Below, piece by piece: positions 30,212 to 41,421 of a DNA stretch of 64,000 nucleotides. Positions within the stretch are counted from its first letter, which is position 1. Each line of letters starts with the position of its first letter. The stretch lies in contig NZ_JACYXF010000011.1 of NCBI RefSeq assembly GCF_015352985.1, positions 86,940 to 150,939 on the forward strand, read 5' to 3'. This DNA comes from Noviherbaspirillum malthae. GTDB lineage: Bacteria; Pseudomonadota; Gammaproteobacteria; Burkholderiales; Burkholderiaceae_D. The position numbers were made by a program, and so were the translations under genes. The notes under the pieces are model-generated. The model had not been told where the DNA came from. It searched no databases and saw only the letters and a list, made by a program, of their open reading frames with translations.

Positions 30212-33200
30212 ATGCTTAGCGGACGCACCCTGACCCTTAGACGCGCGATCGTGATGACGGTCGTGCTCGGCCTGCTCATTCCCGTGCTGCTCATCAGCGG
30301 CTATTCCTGGTTCAAGCAGTACACCGACGATATCAAGCGGCAAACCTGGGAAGTGCTGCAGCAGAATGCCGACATTCTGTCCAACGGCATGCAGGAAGCG
30401 CTGTGGAACATCAACCAGGAAAGCGGCAATGCGCTGATGGCAGCCATGATGGCGCGCAATCCCGACATCGTGCGCATCGAGGTGCGCGACAATGCGCTCG
30501 GCGTGTTCGTCGCCAGCGAGCGGCCGGAGCGGCGCGAAGGCTATACCGCGATGACGGACAAGCCGGTCATGTACCGCGGCAACACGATCGGGTCCGTCAA
30601 GATCGAAGTCGGCAGCACGCAGCTGCGGCAGGTGATGGTCAAGGGTATCCTCGGCTCTGTCACGGCGGTGCTGGCGCAGGCTGTCCTCTCCATCGTGCTC
30701 ATCCTGATCCTGCTGGACCGCCGGCTGGTGCGTCCGCTGCAGCGGCTGGGGAACGGCGCGGAACGGCTGGCAAACCGCGAACTCGACGCCCCTTTCACCT
30801 GGCAGCGGCTGGATGAAATCGGCCTGTTGAGCCGGCGTCTGGAAGATACCCGTATCAGCCTGCGCCGGCTGTTCGCGGAACTCGACGAAAAGAACCGCGA
30901 ACTGGAGGAGGATATCGACAAGCGCAAGCGCGTCGAGCAGGAATTGCACGAGCGCGAGGAGCGCTACCGGGCGCTGGTCGAGCAAAGCCCGATCGCCATC
31001 ATCGAATGGGATGCGCAGTTCAAGGTCATCGAATGGAATGCCGCGGCAGAGCGCATCTTCGGTTATCCGCGGGAACAGGCCATCGGCCGCAGCGCCTCGT
31101 TCATCATGTACGAGGCCGGTCCGGACAGCCTGGCAAGGCTGTTCCGTCCGCTTGCCGAAGGACGGGGCGACTCCCGCAGCATCGGCCTCAATCTCCGCGC
31201 CGACGGCCAGATCATCACCTGCCAGTGGAGCCACACCCATATCGCCGACGATGCCGGCAAGGCCGGACGGCTGCTGTCGATCGCGGAAGACATTACCGAA
31301 AAGCGCCATGCAGAACAGGCGCTCACCCTGTCCGAAGCCAAGTTCGCCGGCGCCTTCCGCGGCAATCCGGATTCCATCTCCATTTCCCGCGTCAGCGACG
31401 GCGTGCTGGTCGATATCAACGACAGCTTCATCGATCTCACCGGATACCGGCGAGAGGAAATCGTCGGCAACACCGCATACGACCTTGGCCTCTGGGTGCA
31501 TCCGGAACAGCGCAGGCTGCTGCTCGAGGAGATCGGCAGCGACCGGCTGGTACGTAACTTCGAATGGGAACTGCGCACCAAGGACGGGGCGCTTCGCAGG
31601 TGCGTCATCAACGCGACCGCCTTCACCGCCGGCAACGAGCGCTGCATGCTGGCGGTCATCCGCGACGTCACCGACCAGAGGCTGCTGGAGGAACGAAAGG
31701 CGGAAGCGGATCGGGCACTGATGCGGCTTGCGCAGGGCACCCATGACATGACCGGCGAAACATTCTTCGAGCTGCTGGTGGCCGATCTTGCTTCCGCCCT
31801 GCGCACCGATTGCGCGCTTATCGCCTTGTGCTCGCCGAACGAGTCGGGCAACCTGCGCACCATCGCCGCCCATGTGTACGGCCATACGGTGGAAGACTTC
31901 GACTATCGCAGCACCGGCACGCCTTGCGCACATTCGCTGGCAGGCGAGCTGCATGTGGTGCCGGCTGGAATACGTACCATCTATCCGAACGCCGGCGGAC
32001 CGCTGCAGGACCGCTGGGAAAGCTATGCCGGCGCGCCGCTGCGGGACGCTGGAGGCAAGCCCATCGGCGTGATGGCGATCATGCATTCGGAACGGCTGGG
32101 CAACCCCGACCTCGTCAAGTCGCTGCTCCAGGTATTCAGCGAACGCGCCTCGGCGGAACTCGAACGCAAGCGTACCGAAGAAAAACTGCTCAACAGCGAA
32201 CGCCGGCTGTCCACCATCTTCAAATGGTCGCCGGTGGCCATGTTCGTGACGGAAATCCACGGCCGCTACGCCATCAAGGATGTCAATTACGCATTCGAAC
32301 AGCTTTTCAAACGGCGGCGCGAATCGATCCTGGGACGCGACTCGGACGAGGCCGGGCTGTACTGCGAAGCGAACGACCGCGCATCCATCATGGCGGAGCT
32401 GGAACAAAGCGGCGTTGCGCAGAGCCAGCGGGAAATCTGGATGAACTGCGGCGACGGCGGCCGGGCACTGGTGCAGTTCTCGGCGCATACCTTTTCGCTC
32501 AACGGCGAAAGCTTCGCCATCGCGGCCTGCGTGGACATGACCTACAAGCACGACATCGAGAACGAGATCCGGGAGCTCAATGCCAACCTCGAGCAGCGCG
32601 TGATCGAACGCACCGACGAGCTTCAGCGGGCGAACCTGGAACTTGCAACGACGCTGCAGACCCTCAATATCGCACAGGAAGAACTGGTGCGCAGCGAAAA
32701 GCTGGCCGCACTCGGTTCGATCGTCGCCGGCGTTGCGCATGAGCTCAACACGCCGATCGGCAACAGCCTGATGGTCGCCAGCACCCTGGCCGACCAGGCC
32801 AGGGCCTTCGGCGCCGCCTACGAAGCCAACGGCCTCAAGCGCTCCACCCTGGAAGCCTTCATCCGCGACACCGACCACGCCGGCGACATCCTGGTACGCA
32901 ACCTGCACCGCGCGGCAAACCTGGTGACCAGCTTCAAGCAGGTTGCGGTCGACCAGACCAGTTCCCAGCGGCGCGAATTCCAGGTCGCCGAGGCCGTCTC
33001 TGAAATCATGCTGACGCTATGGCCGACCCTGCGCAAGACATCGTTCACCGTCAGGCAGGATATTCCGGAGGCCCTGCGCATGGACAGTTATCCCGGTCCG
33101 CTCGGTCAGGTCATCACCAATCTGGTCAACAACGCATTGCTGCACGGCTTCGATGGCCGGCAATCCGGAACGGTGGAGATTTCCGCCGAAGCGGCCGACG

Positions 33201-33478
33201 AAGGCTGGATCGAGATCGCGGTCGCCGACGACGGCGTCGGCATTCCGGCCGCCAACCTGAACCGCATCTTCGACCCCTTCTTTACCACCAAGCTGGGTGC
33301 AGGCGGTTCGGGGCTGGGCTTGAACATTACGCACAACATCGTGACCGGCATACTCGGCGGGCGCATCCGCGTCCACAGCGACCCGGGCATAGGAACGACC
33401 TTCGTGATTGCGCTGCCGATGATTGCACCGCAGCGCCAGGGCGAAGAAGAGTCTTTGCCGCTGCAGTCACCTGCTTGA
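30212..33478 (+). CDS. Membrane multi-PAS/GAF sensor histidine kinase
   Basis: A 1088-residue kinase. TM1 (about 12-30) and TM2 (about 147-168) flank a periplasmic sensor of about 115 residues; a HAMP-like segment and coiled coil follow. Then come two PAS domains (about 255-370 and 375-495), a GAF domain (about 510-650), a third PAS (about 660-780), a coiled coil and a HisKA domain with His843 in VAHELNTPIGNSL. The HATPase_c domain has NNALLHGF, DDGVGI and GGSGLGL. The HELNTPIGN variant marks a kinase subgroup with a longer helix after the His. It has no receiver domain, so phosphotransfer to the REC of the preceding gene is likely. Confidence 0.92.
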   Translation: MLSGRTLTLRRAIVMTVVLGLLIPVLLISGYSWFKQYTDDIKRQTWEVLQQNADILSNGMQEALWNINQESGNALMAAMMARNPDIVRIEVRDNALGVFVASERPERREGYTAMTDKPVMYRGNTIGSVKIEVGSTQLRQVMVKGILGSVTAVLAQAVLSIVLILILLDRRLVRPLQRLGNGAERLANRELDAPFTWQRLDEIGLLSRRLEDTRISLRRLFAELDEKNRELEEDIDKRKRVEQELHEREERYRALVEQSPIAIIEWDAQFKVIEWNAAAERIFGYPREQAIGRSASFIMYEAGPDSLARLFRPLAEGRGDSRSIGLNLRADGQIITCQWSHTHIADDAGKAGRLLSIAEDITEKRHAEQALTLSEAKFAGAFRGNPDSISISRVSDGVLVDINDSFIDLTGYRREEIVGNTAYDLGLWVHPEQRRLLLEEIGSDRLVRNFEWELRTKDGALRRCVINATAFTAGNERCMLAVIRDVTDQRLLEERKAEADRALMRLAQGTHDMTGETFFELLVADLASALRTDCALIALCSPNESGNLRTIAAHVYGHTVEDFDYRSTGTPCAHSLAGELHVVPAGIRTIYPNAGGPLQDRWESYAGAPLRDAGGKPIGVMAIMHSERLGNPDLVKSLLQVFSERASAELERKRTEEKLLNSERRLSTIFKWSPVAMFVTEIHGRYAIKDVNYAFEQLFKRRRESILGRDSDEAGLYCEANDRASIMAELEQSGVAQSQREIWMNCGDGGRALVQFSAHTFSLNGESFAIAACVDMTYKHDIENEIRELNANLEQRVIERTDELQRANLELATTLQTLNIAQEELVRSEKLAALGSIVAGVAHELNTPIGNSLMVASTLADQARAFGAAYEANGLKRSTLEAFIRDTDHAGDILVRNLHRAANLVTSFKQVAVDQTSSQRREFQVAEAVSEIMLTLWPTLRKTSFTVRQDIPEALRMDSYPGPLGQVITNLVNNALLHGFDGRQSGTVEISAEAADEGWIEIAVADDGVGIPAANLNRIFDPFFTTKLGAGGSGLGLNITHNIVTGILGGRIRVHSDPGIGTTFVIALPMIAPQRQGEEESLPLQSPA

Positions 33479-33508
33479 TGCGGCAAGCCGTTGGCCGGCT
33501 TGCCGCAT
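33478..33508. terminator. Hairpin between convergent genes
   Basis: Arms ATGCGGCAAGCC and GGCTTGCCGCAT form a 12-bp stem starting at the kinase stop codon and placed just before the stop of the opposite LplT-PlsC gene. No U-tract is seen, so termination is inferred from position. Confidence 0.5.
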
Positions 33509-33518
33509 GCCCAGTCTG

Positions 33519-35405
33519 TTATTTCCAATCGCCGCGCAGGGCCAGCACGTGCTCATAGAGGTGCTCGGGCGTCGCCTTGGCCGGCGTGACCGGCTCGCCG
33601 ACCACCAGGGAAAGGCGGGAGAAAGGTCCGCGCCGGAATGAACGGCCGAAGGGATTGCCGGGGCTGCGCGTGAGCATGCTGCCCCACAGTCCGCGCAATG
33701 CCATCGGGATCACCGGCACCGGCGTGCGTTCCACGATCTTGCTGATGCCGTTGCGGAATTCGTTCATCTCGCCTGTCGAGGTCAGCTTGCCCTCGGGGAA
33801 GATGCAGACCAGCTCGCCTTCGTGAAGCGCCTGCGCGATGTCGACGAACGCCTTTTCCATCAGCCACGGATCTTCCTTGGCCGGCGCGATCGGAATCGCC
33901 TTGGCGGTCCGGAAGATCCAGGAAAGGACGGGAATCTTGAAGATCCGGTGATCCATCACGAAGCGGATGGGCCGCGGGCTGGCCGCCATGATGACGACGG
34001 CATCGACATAGCTGACATGGTTGCATACCAGGACCGCCGCCCCTTCGCCGGGAATGCGCTCCTTGTCCACGGTATGGACGCGGTGCACGGTATGGATCAG
34101 CAGCCACGCCAGGAAGCGCATCAGGAATTCCGGCACCAGCGAGAAGATGTAGACGGCCACCAGCGCATTGGCCAGCGCGGTCGCCATGAACAGCTCGGGT
34201 ATGGAAAAGCCCATCTTCAGCAGGATCATCGCGAACACCGCCGCCACGACCATGAACAAGGCATTCATGATGTTCATGCCGGCGATGGTGCGCGACACAT
34301 GCTTGCGGTCGCAGCGCGTCTGGATCAGCGCGAACAGCGGAACGATGTAGAAGCCGCCGAAGACGCCGATCATCACCAGGTCGAACAGGATGCGCAGGCT
34401 GCCGCTCTGGGCGACGAAACCGGCCATGTCGACCATCGCGGTATTGGTGTACGCCAGGCTTGAGAGGTAGAGATCGAAGCCGAACACCGACAGGCCGATC
34501 GAACCAAAGGGCACCAGGCCGATTTCCACCTTGTGCCCGGACAGCCGTTCGCACAGCAGCGAGCCGGCGCCGATGCCGATGGAAAAGACCGTCAGCAGCA
34601 GGACGAATACGCTGTGATCGCCGTGCAGGTAATCCTTGGCATAAAGAGGAAACTGGGCGAGGATCACCGCGCCGTAGAACCAGAACCAGGAGTTGCCCAG
34701 CACCGACAGGAATACCGGGCGGTTCTGGCGCGTGAAGCTGATGTTGCGCACGGTTTCGGTGATGGGATTCCAGTTGATCCGCAGGTCGGGCGCCGGCGCC
34801 GGCGAATGCGGAATGCCGCGGCTGAACAGCCATCCCAGCACCGCAATGCCGATCGTGCCGAAAGCCACCAGTTCGATGCCGATCGGCTTGTACACCACCA
34901 GCATCGCGCCCAGCACCTCGCCCAGCAGGATGCCGACGAAGGTGCCCATTTCGATCACGCCGTTGCCGCCGACCAGTTCCTCGGGCTTCAGGTGCTGCGG
35001 CAGATACGCATACTTGACCGGACCGAACATCGTGGAATGCAGGCCCATGCCGACCACCGCCGCGACCAGCAGCCAGAGCTCGCGGGTCATCCAGCCGAAG
35101 GCGGCAATCGCCATGATCGCAATCTCCAGCAGCTTGACGTAACGGGCCAGCTTCTCCTTCTCGAACTTGTCGGCCAGCTGCCCCGCCGTCGCCGAGAACA
35201 GCACGAAGGGCAGGATGAACAGGCCGGGAATCAGATTGTTGAGCAGGCCCGGATCGAGCGTGGTCCAGCTGAGCGCGTCGTAGGTAAGAACGGTCAGCAG
35301 TGCCGTCTTGAAGACATTGTCGTTGAAGGCGCCGAGGAACTGCGTCCAGAAGAAGGGACCGAAGCGGCGTTGACCAAGCAGGGAGAACTGGCTGGATTGG
35401 CTCAT
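33519..35405 (-). CDS. LplT-type MFS transporter fused to PlsC-like acyltransferase
   Basis: This 628-residue fusion has about twelve TM helices in the first ~420 residues (start FGPFFWTQFLGAFNDNVFK, typical of LplT lysophospholipid flippases). A lysophosphatidic/lysophospholipid acyltransferase domain follows with NHVSYVD (the HX4D site) and FPEGKLT. In E. coli LplT and Aas are separate, and many Burkholderiales have LplT-PlsC-acyl-ACP synthetase triple fusions; here the chain ends after the acyltransferase. Predicted role: import of lysophospholipids and re-acylation at the inner membrane. The acyl donor must come from elsewhere. Confidence 0.88.
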   Translation of the reverse strand: MSQSSQFSLLGQRRFGPFFWTQFLGAFNDNVFKTALLTVLTYDALSWTTLDPGLLNNLIPGLFILPFVLFSATAGQLADKFEKEKLARYVKLLEIAIMAIAAFGWMTRELWLLVAAVVGMGLHSTMFGPVKYAYLPQHLKPEELVGGNGVIEMGTFVGILLGEVLGAMLVVYKPIGIELVAFGTIGIAVLGWLFSRGIPHSPAPAPDLRINWNPITETVRNISFTRQNRPVFLSVLGNSWFWFYGAVILAQFPLYAKDYLHGDHSVFVLLLTVFSIGIGAGSLLCERLSGHKVEIGLVPFGSIGLSVFGFDLYLSSLAYTNTAMVDMAGFVAQSGSLRILFDLVMIGVFGGFYIVPLFALIQTRCDRKHVSRTIAGMNIMNALFMVVAAVFAMILLKMGFSIPELFMATALANALVAVYIFSLVPEFLMRFLAWLLIHTVHRVHTVDKERIPGEGAAVLVCNHVSYVDAVVIMAASPRPIRFVMDHRIFKIPVLSWIFRTAKAIPIAPAKEDPWLMEKAFVDIAQALHEGELVCIFPEGKLTSTGEMNEFRNGISKIVERTPVPVIPMALRGLWGSMLTRSPGNPFGRSFRRGPFSRLSLVVGEPVTPAKATPEHLYEHVLALRGDWK

Positions 35406-35623
35406 TGCGATAAGTGAGTTGAATGTTCTGGTTTAACTGTCCTGGAAACCGATGACCATTGTCTGCGGCGCTGCCGGATTCGCTTCACCGACTGTCATCG
35501 ATTGTCATCGAATGTTTTTCCGGCAACGTCATGCGCAGTGTAGCCGAGCCGTCCGCTCTTGCGTGCACCGCAAGCGCCGGTCGCGAAAAATGCTACGCAG
35601 GGTGGCAGATGCGCCGCCACATG

Positions 35624-35661
35624 AAAAAGCCGTTCATGGCGCAGCTCCATGAACGGCTTTC
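35624..35661 (-). terminator. Terminator of the CBS-domain gene
   Basis: Stem AAAGCCGTTCATGG/CCATGAACGGCTTT followed on the minus strand by TTTTTC. The remainder of the 35406-35710 gap shows nothing else convincing. Confidence 0.8.
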
Positions 35662-35710
35662 TGAAACAGCCTGCAATCAGGTCCGGCTTCAGGACGGACC
35701 GGCGCCAGCC

Positions 35711-36157
35711 TTACTCGTCGCTTTCCGCCGGCCAGTCGCGGATATAGGCCTTGAGCATCTTGTTCTCGAAGCTCTGCGCCTCGAACACCGCCTTGGCCAC
35801 GTCATAGAAGGAAATGACGCCGTGCAGGGTCTTGGCGCTGACCACCGGCACATAGCGCGCATGGCGCTCGAGCATCAGCCGGCGCACTTCATTGACTTCG
35901 GTATCGGGCGTGATGGTGATCGGATGATCGTCCATGTGCTTGCGCACCGTGCTCGAACCGATTTCCCCCTTGTTCTGATGCAGGGTCTTGATGACTTCGC
36001 GGAAAGTCAGCATCCCCACCAGCTCGCCGTACTCCATGACGACCAGGGAACCGATATCCTTTTCCGCCATGGTGTTGACCGCTTCGGCCATGAGCGTATC
36101 GGGCGTGATGGTATAGAGGATATCGCCTTTGACCTTGAGGATTTCAGAGACTTTCAT
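35711..36157 (-). CDS. Tandem CBS-domain protein
   Basis: A 148-residue stand-alone protein made of two CBS motifs (about 5-65 and 75-135; motifs AVNTMAEKDIGSLVVME and RLMLERHARYVPVV). Such Bateman modules bind adenosine nucleotides or SAM and regulate partner proteins. No partner is evident nearby, although the divergent neighbour is a sulfhydrylase of methionine metabolism. It is a single-gene unit with its own terminator. Confidence 0.88.
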   Translation of the reverse strand: MKVSEILKVKGDILYTITPDTLMAEAVNTMAEKDIGSLVVMEYGELVGMLTFREVIKTLHQNKGEIGSSTVRKHMDDHPITITPDTEVNEVRRLMLERHARYVPVVSAKTLHGVISFYDVAKAVFEAQSFENKMLKAYIRDWPAESDE

Positions 36158-36312
36158 GAATGGATTCCAACGTGAATTGTAGTTATGGCATGGTTAAATG
36201 TAGCTTACCACGAACGGAAAATCCAGAGCAGCTGCCATCCCTGCAGGCAACCCATCACTGCGTTCGATGCTAGCATGTGCGCCATGCAGCGCAATGCCGG
36301 CTGCGACCCGCA

Positions 36313-36358
36313 ACGACCCAAGAACGACGCAACATCGACGCAATCACGACCCAAGAAC
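36313..36358. repeat. 13-bp direct repeat upstream of metY
   Basis: ACGACCCAAGAAC occurs at 36313-36325 and 36346-36358, 33 bases apart start to start, 20 bases before the metY ATG. It could be a tandem protein-binding site or a recent local duplication. Confidence 0.5.
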
Positions 36359-36378
36359 ATACGGAGACCACACGCATC

Positions 36379-37698
36379 ATGAGCGCCCCCAAGTACCCCG
36401 GCTTCGATACCCTGTCGCTGCATGCCGGCGCCACACCGGACCCCGTGACCGGCGCGCGCGCCACGCCGATCTACCTGACCACCTCCTTCGTCTTCAAGGA
36501 TTCCGACCATGCGGCCTCGCTGTTCAACATGGAACGCGCGGGCCACGTTTATTCGCGCATCTCCAACCCGACCAATGCGGTGCTGGAAGAGCGCATCGCC
36601 GCGCTTGAAGGCGGCGTGGCCGGAATCGCCGTGGCAAGCGGCCAGGCGGCCATGCACCTCGGCCTGGCGACCATCGCAGGCGCCGGCTCGCATGTGGTCG
36701 CTTCCCGCGCGCTGTACGGCGGCTCGCAGAACCTGCTTGCCTACACGATGAAACGCTTCGGCGTCGACACCACCTTCGTCGATCCGCGCGACATCGATGC
36801 CTGGCGCAATGCCATCCGTCCCAACACCAAGGTCCTGTTCGGCGAAACGCTGGGCAACCCCGGCCTCGACGTGCTCGACATTCCGCGCATCGCGGCCCTC
36901 GCGCATGACCACCACCTGCCGCTGATGGTGGATGCTACCTTCACCACGCCCTACCTGCTCAAGCCGTTCGATCACGGCGCCGACCTGATCTTCCACTCCG
37001 CCACCAAGTTCCTGAGCGGACACGGCACCGCCATCGGCGGCCTGCTGGTCGACGGCGGCACCTTCGACTGGCAGAAGGCCCATGAGAAGACCGGCCATTT
37101 CGCCGAACTCTGCGAGCCCTATGACGGCTTTCACGGCATGGTGTTTTCCGAGGAATCCAGCGTTGCGGCCTTTTCCCTGCGCGCACGGCGCGAGGGCCTG
37201 CGCGACTTCGGCGCGGTGATGAGCCCGCACAATGCATTCGCGATCCTGCAGGGCATCGAGACGCTCGGCCTGCGCATGGACCGGCATGTGGCCAACACCC
37301 GCAAGGTGGTGGACTTCCTTGCGTCGCATCCGGCGGTGGAGTTGGTTGCCTATCCCGAACTGGAAAGCCATCCCGACCATGCGCTGGCCAAGACCCTGCT
37401 GCCCAAGGGTTGCGGCGCGGTATTTTCCTTCAGCATCCGGGGCGACCGCGCTGCCGGAAGGCGCTTCGTCGAGTCGATGAAGCTGTTCTCGCATCTGGCC
37501 AATGTCGGCGACGCCAAGTCGCTGGTGATCCATCCCGCCTCCACCACGCATTTCCGCGTGCCGACCGAACAGCTGGCGGCATCCGGCATCACCGAAGGCA
37601 CGATGCGGCTGTCGATCGGCCTGGAAGACTCGGACGACCTGATCGAGGACCTGAACCGCGGCCTGAAAGCGGCGCAAAGCGAAAAGAAGGGAGCCTGA
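36379..37698 (+). CDS. O-acetylhomoserine sulfhydrylase (aminocarboxypropyltransferase) family enzyme
   Basis: A 439-residue PLP enzyme of the Cys/Met family that typically makes homocysteine from O-acetylhomoserine and sulfide. The PLP lysine is Lys210 in FHSATKFLSGHG; YSRISNPTNAVLEERIAALEGG and SGQAAMHLGL are family marks. The length and N-terminus (YPGFDTLSLHAGATPDPVTGARATP) fit MetY rather than MetB/MetC. The ATG at 36379 is chosen because the longer upstream frame contains the direct repeats and is unconserved. An alpha/beta hydrolase gene starts two bases after its stop, probably in the same transcript. Confidence 0.9.
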   Translation: MSAPKYPGFDTLSLHAGATPDPVTGARATPIYLTTSFVFKDSDHAASLFNMERAGHVYSRISNPTNAVLEERIAALEGGVAGIAVASGQAAMHLGLATIAGAGSHVVASRALYGGSQNLLAYTMKRFGVDTTFVDPRDIDAWRNAIRPNTKVLFGETLGNPGLDVLDIPRIAALAHDHHLPLMVDATFTTPYLLKPFDHGADLIFHSATKFLSGHGTAIGGLLVDGGTFDWQKAHEKTGHFAELCEPYDGFHGMVFSEESSVAAFSLRARREGLRDFGAVMSPHNAFAILQGIETLGLRMDRHVANTRKVVDFLASHPAVELVAYPELESHPDHALAKTLLPKGCGAVFSFSIRGDRAAGRRFVESMKLFSHLANVGDAKSLVIHPASTTHFRVPTEQLAASGITEGTMRLSIGLEDSDDLIEDLNRGLKAAQSEKKGA

Positions 37699-37699
37699 G

Positions 37700-38503
37700 A
37701 TGCTGATCACAGTCAATGGCCATGATGCCTACTGCTATACCGGCGGCAAGACTTTTTCGCCAGAGCTGCCCACCGCGGTCTTCATCCATGGAGCGCAGCA
37801 CGACCATTCCGTCTGGGCTCTGCAGACCCGCTATTTCGCGCATCACGGCTTCGGCGTGCTGGCGGTGGACCTGCCCGGGCATGGCCGCAGCAAGGGAGAA
37901 CCGCTGGCCAGCGTCGAGGCGATGGCCGACTGGCTGCTGGCCCTGCTCGACGCCGCCGGCGTGAGGCAGGCAGCGCTGGCCGGGCACAGCATGGGCTCGC
38001 TGATTGCGCTGGAAACCGCTTTCCGCGCACCGGATCGCGTCAGCAAGCTGGCGCTGGTCGGCACCGCCTACCCGATGCGGGTTTCCCCGGCGCTGCTGGA
38101 GGCATCCCTGAACGAGGAGCAGAAGGCCGTCGACATGGTCAATATCTGGTCGCATTCGACCTTCATGCAGAAGCCCTCCTTTCCCGGCCCGGGCTTTTCC
38201 GCGCTCGGCATGAACCGCCGCCTGATGCAGCGCATCTCCGCCACCCAGGAAGCCCCGGTTTTCCATACCGATTTCTCGGCCTGCAACGCATACGCCAACG
38301 GAGAAAACGCTGCGAAGGCCGTCAGCTGTCCCACGCTCTTCCTGCTCGGCAAGCGGGACATGATGACGCCTCCGAAAGCGGCTGCCGGACTGGGCGCCAT
38401 CATCAGCCATGCGTGCACGGTGCAGCTGGAAGACTGCGGACATGCGCTGATGTCCGAGCAGCCCGATGCCGTGCTCGATGCGCTGTACTCCTTCCTGCGA
38501 TAG
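37700..38503 (+). CDS. Alpha/beta hydrolase
   Basis: The 267-residue protein has the alpha/beta-hydrolase fold: oxyanion segment FIHGAQHDHSVW, nucleophile Ser in GHSMGS, acidic residue in GKRDMMTPP and catalytic His in DCGHALMSEQP. Its substrate is unknown. Two-base spacing to the sulfhydrylase gene suggests a related task, for example ester hydrolysis in homoserine/methionine metabolism, but that is speculation. Confidence 0.85.
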   Translation: MLITVNGHDAYCYTGGKTFSPELPTAVFIHGAQHDHSVWALQTRYFAHHGFGVLAVDLPGHGRSKGEPLASVEAMADWLLALLDAAGVRQAALAGHSMGSLIALETAFRAPDRVSKLALVGTAYPMRVSPALLEASLNEEQKAVDMVNIWSHSTFMQKPSFPGPGFSALGMNRRLMQRISATQEAPVFHTDFSACNAYANGENAAKAVSCPTLFLLGKRDMMTPPKAAAGLGAIISHACTVQLEDCGHALMSEQPDAVLDALYSFLR

Positions 38504-38704
38504 CGGACGCGGATGGCGAGGCGGCGGCACTGGCGACGCAAGCCGCCTTGCCGCGCTGCACCACGGGATTGCGTTGCATGCTGCGGCAGTCGGGACTACC
38601 CTGTAACTATCTGCAATATGCCTGAGTGCATGGCTGCGGAACAAAACTGCATTTTCCGGCTTCCCACTGCTTAAGCTTGTGTGCAATCGTGAAAGGAGGA
38701 TGTG

Positions 38705-39022
38705 ATGGCAGATGTCATGCATAGGGAATTTTCATCGTTCGCCGAGTTTTACCCCGCCTACCTCAGCGAACATTCCAACCGGACTTGCAGGGAACTCCAT
38801 TTCATCGGCTCGACGCTCTCATTGTTCTGCCTCGGCGCACTGGTGCTGACGGCCAATTTCTGGTGGCTGCTTGCCGCGCTGGTCTGCGGCTACGGCTTCG
38901 CCTGGATCGGCCATTTCTTCTTCGAGAAAAACCAGCCGGCCACCTTCCGGCATCCGATCTATTCCTTCATGGGCGACTGGGTGATGTACTGGCAGATGCT
39001 GACGGGCCAGGCATCGTTCTAG
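38705..39022 (+). CDS. DUF962 / Mpo1-like small membrane protein
   Basis: The 105-residue protein has about two to three hydrophobic helices and the DUF962 pattern: EFYPAYLSEHSNRTCRELHFIG near the start and WIGHFFFEKNQPATFRHPIYS later, with conserved His residues. Yeast Mpo1 of this family is an Fe(II)-dependent dioxygenase in alpha-oxidation of 2-hydroxy fatty acids; whether the bacterial proteins do the same is unproven. A very strong SD (AAAGGAGGA) stands four bases before ATG 38705. The 38504-38701 gap upstream shows no gene. Confidence 0.85.
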   Translation: MADVMHREFSSFAEFYPAYLSEHSNRTCRELHFIGSTLSLFCLGALVLTANFWWLLAALVCGYGFAWIGHFFFEKNQPATFRHPIYSFMGDWVMYWQMLTGQASF

Positions 39023-39047
39023 AATTCAGGCAACAAGGTACTTGGCC

Positions 39048-41417
<2,370 letters not shown>

Positions 41418-41421
<4 letters not shown>

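Noticed and set aside
30194..32908. 904-codon minus-strand frame opposite the large sensor kinase
   Set aside because: Antisense shadow of PAS/GAF coding sequence; no start signal or domain.
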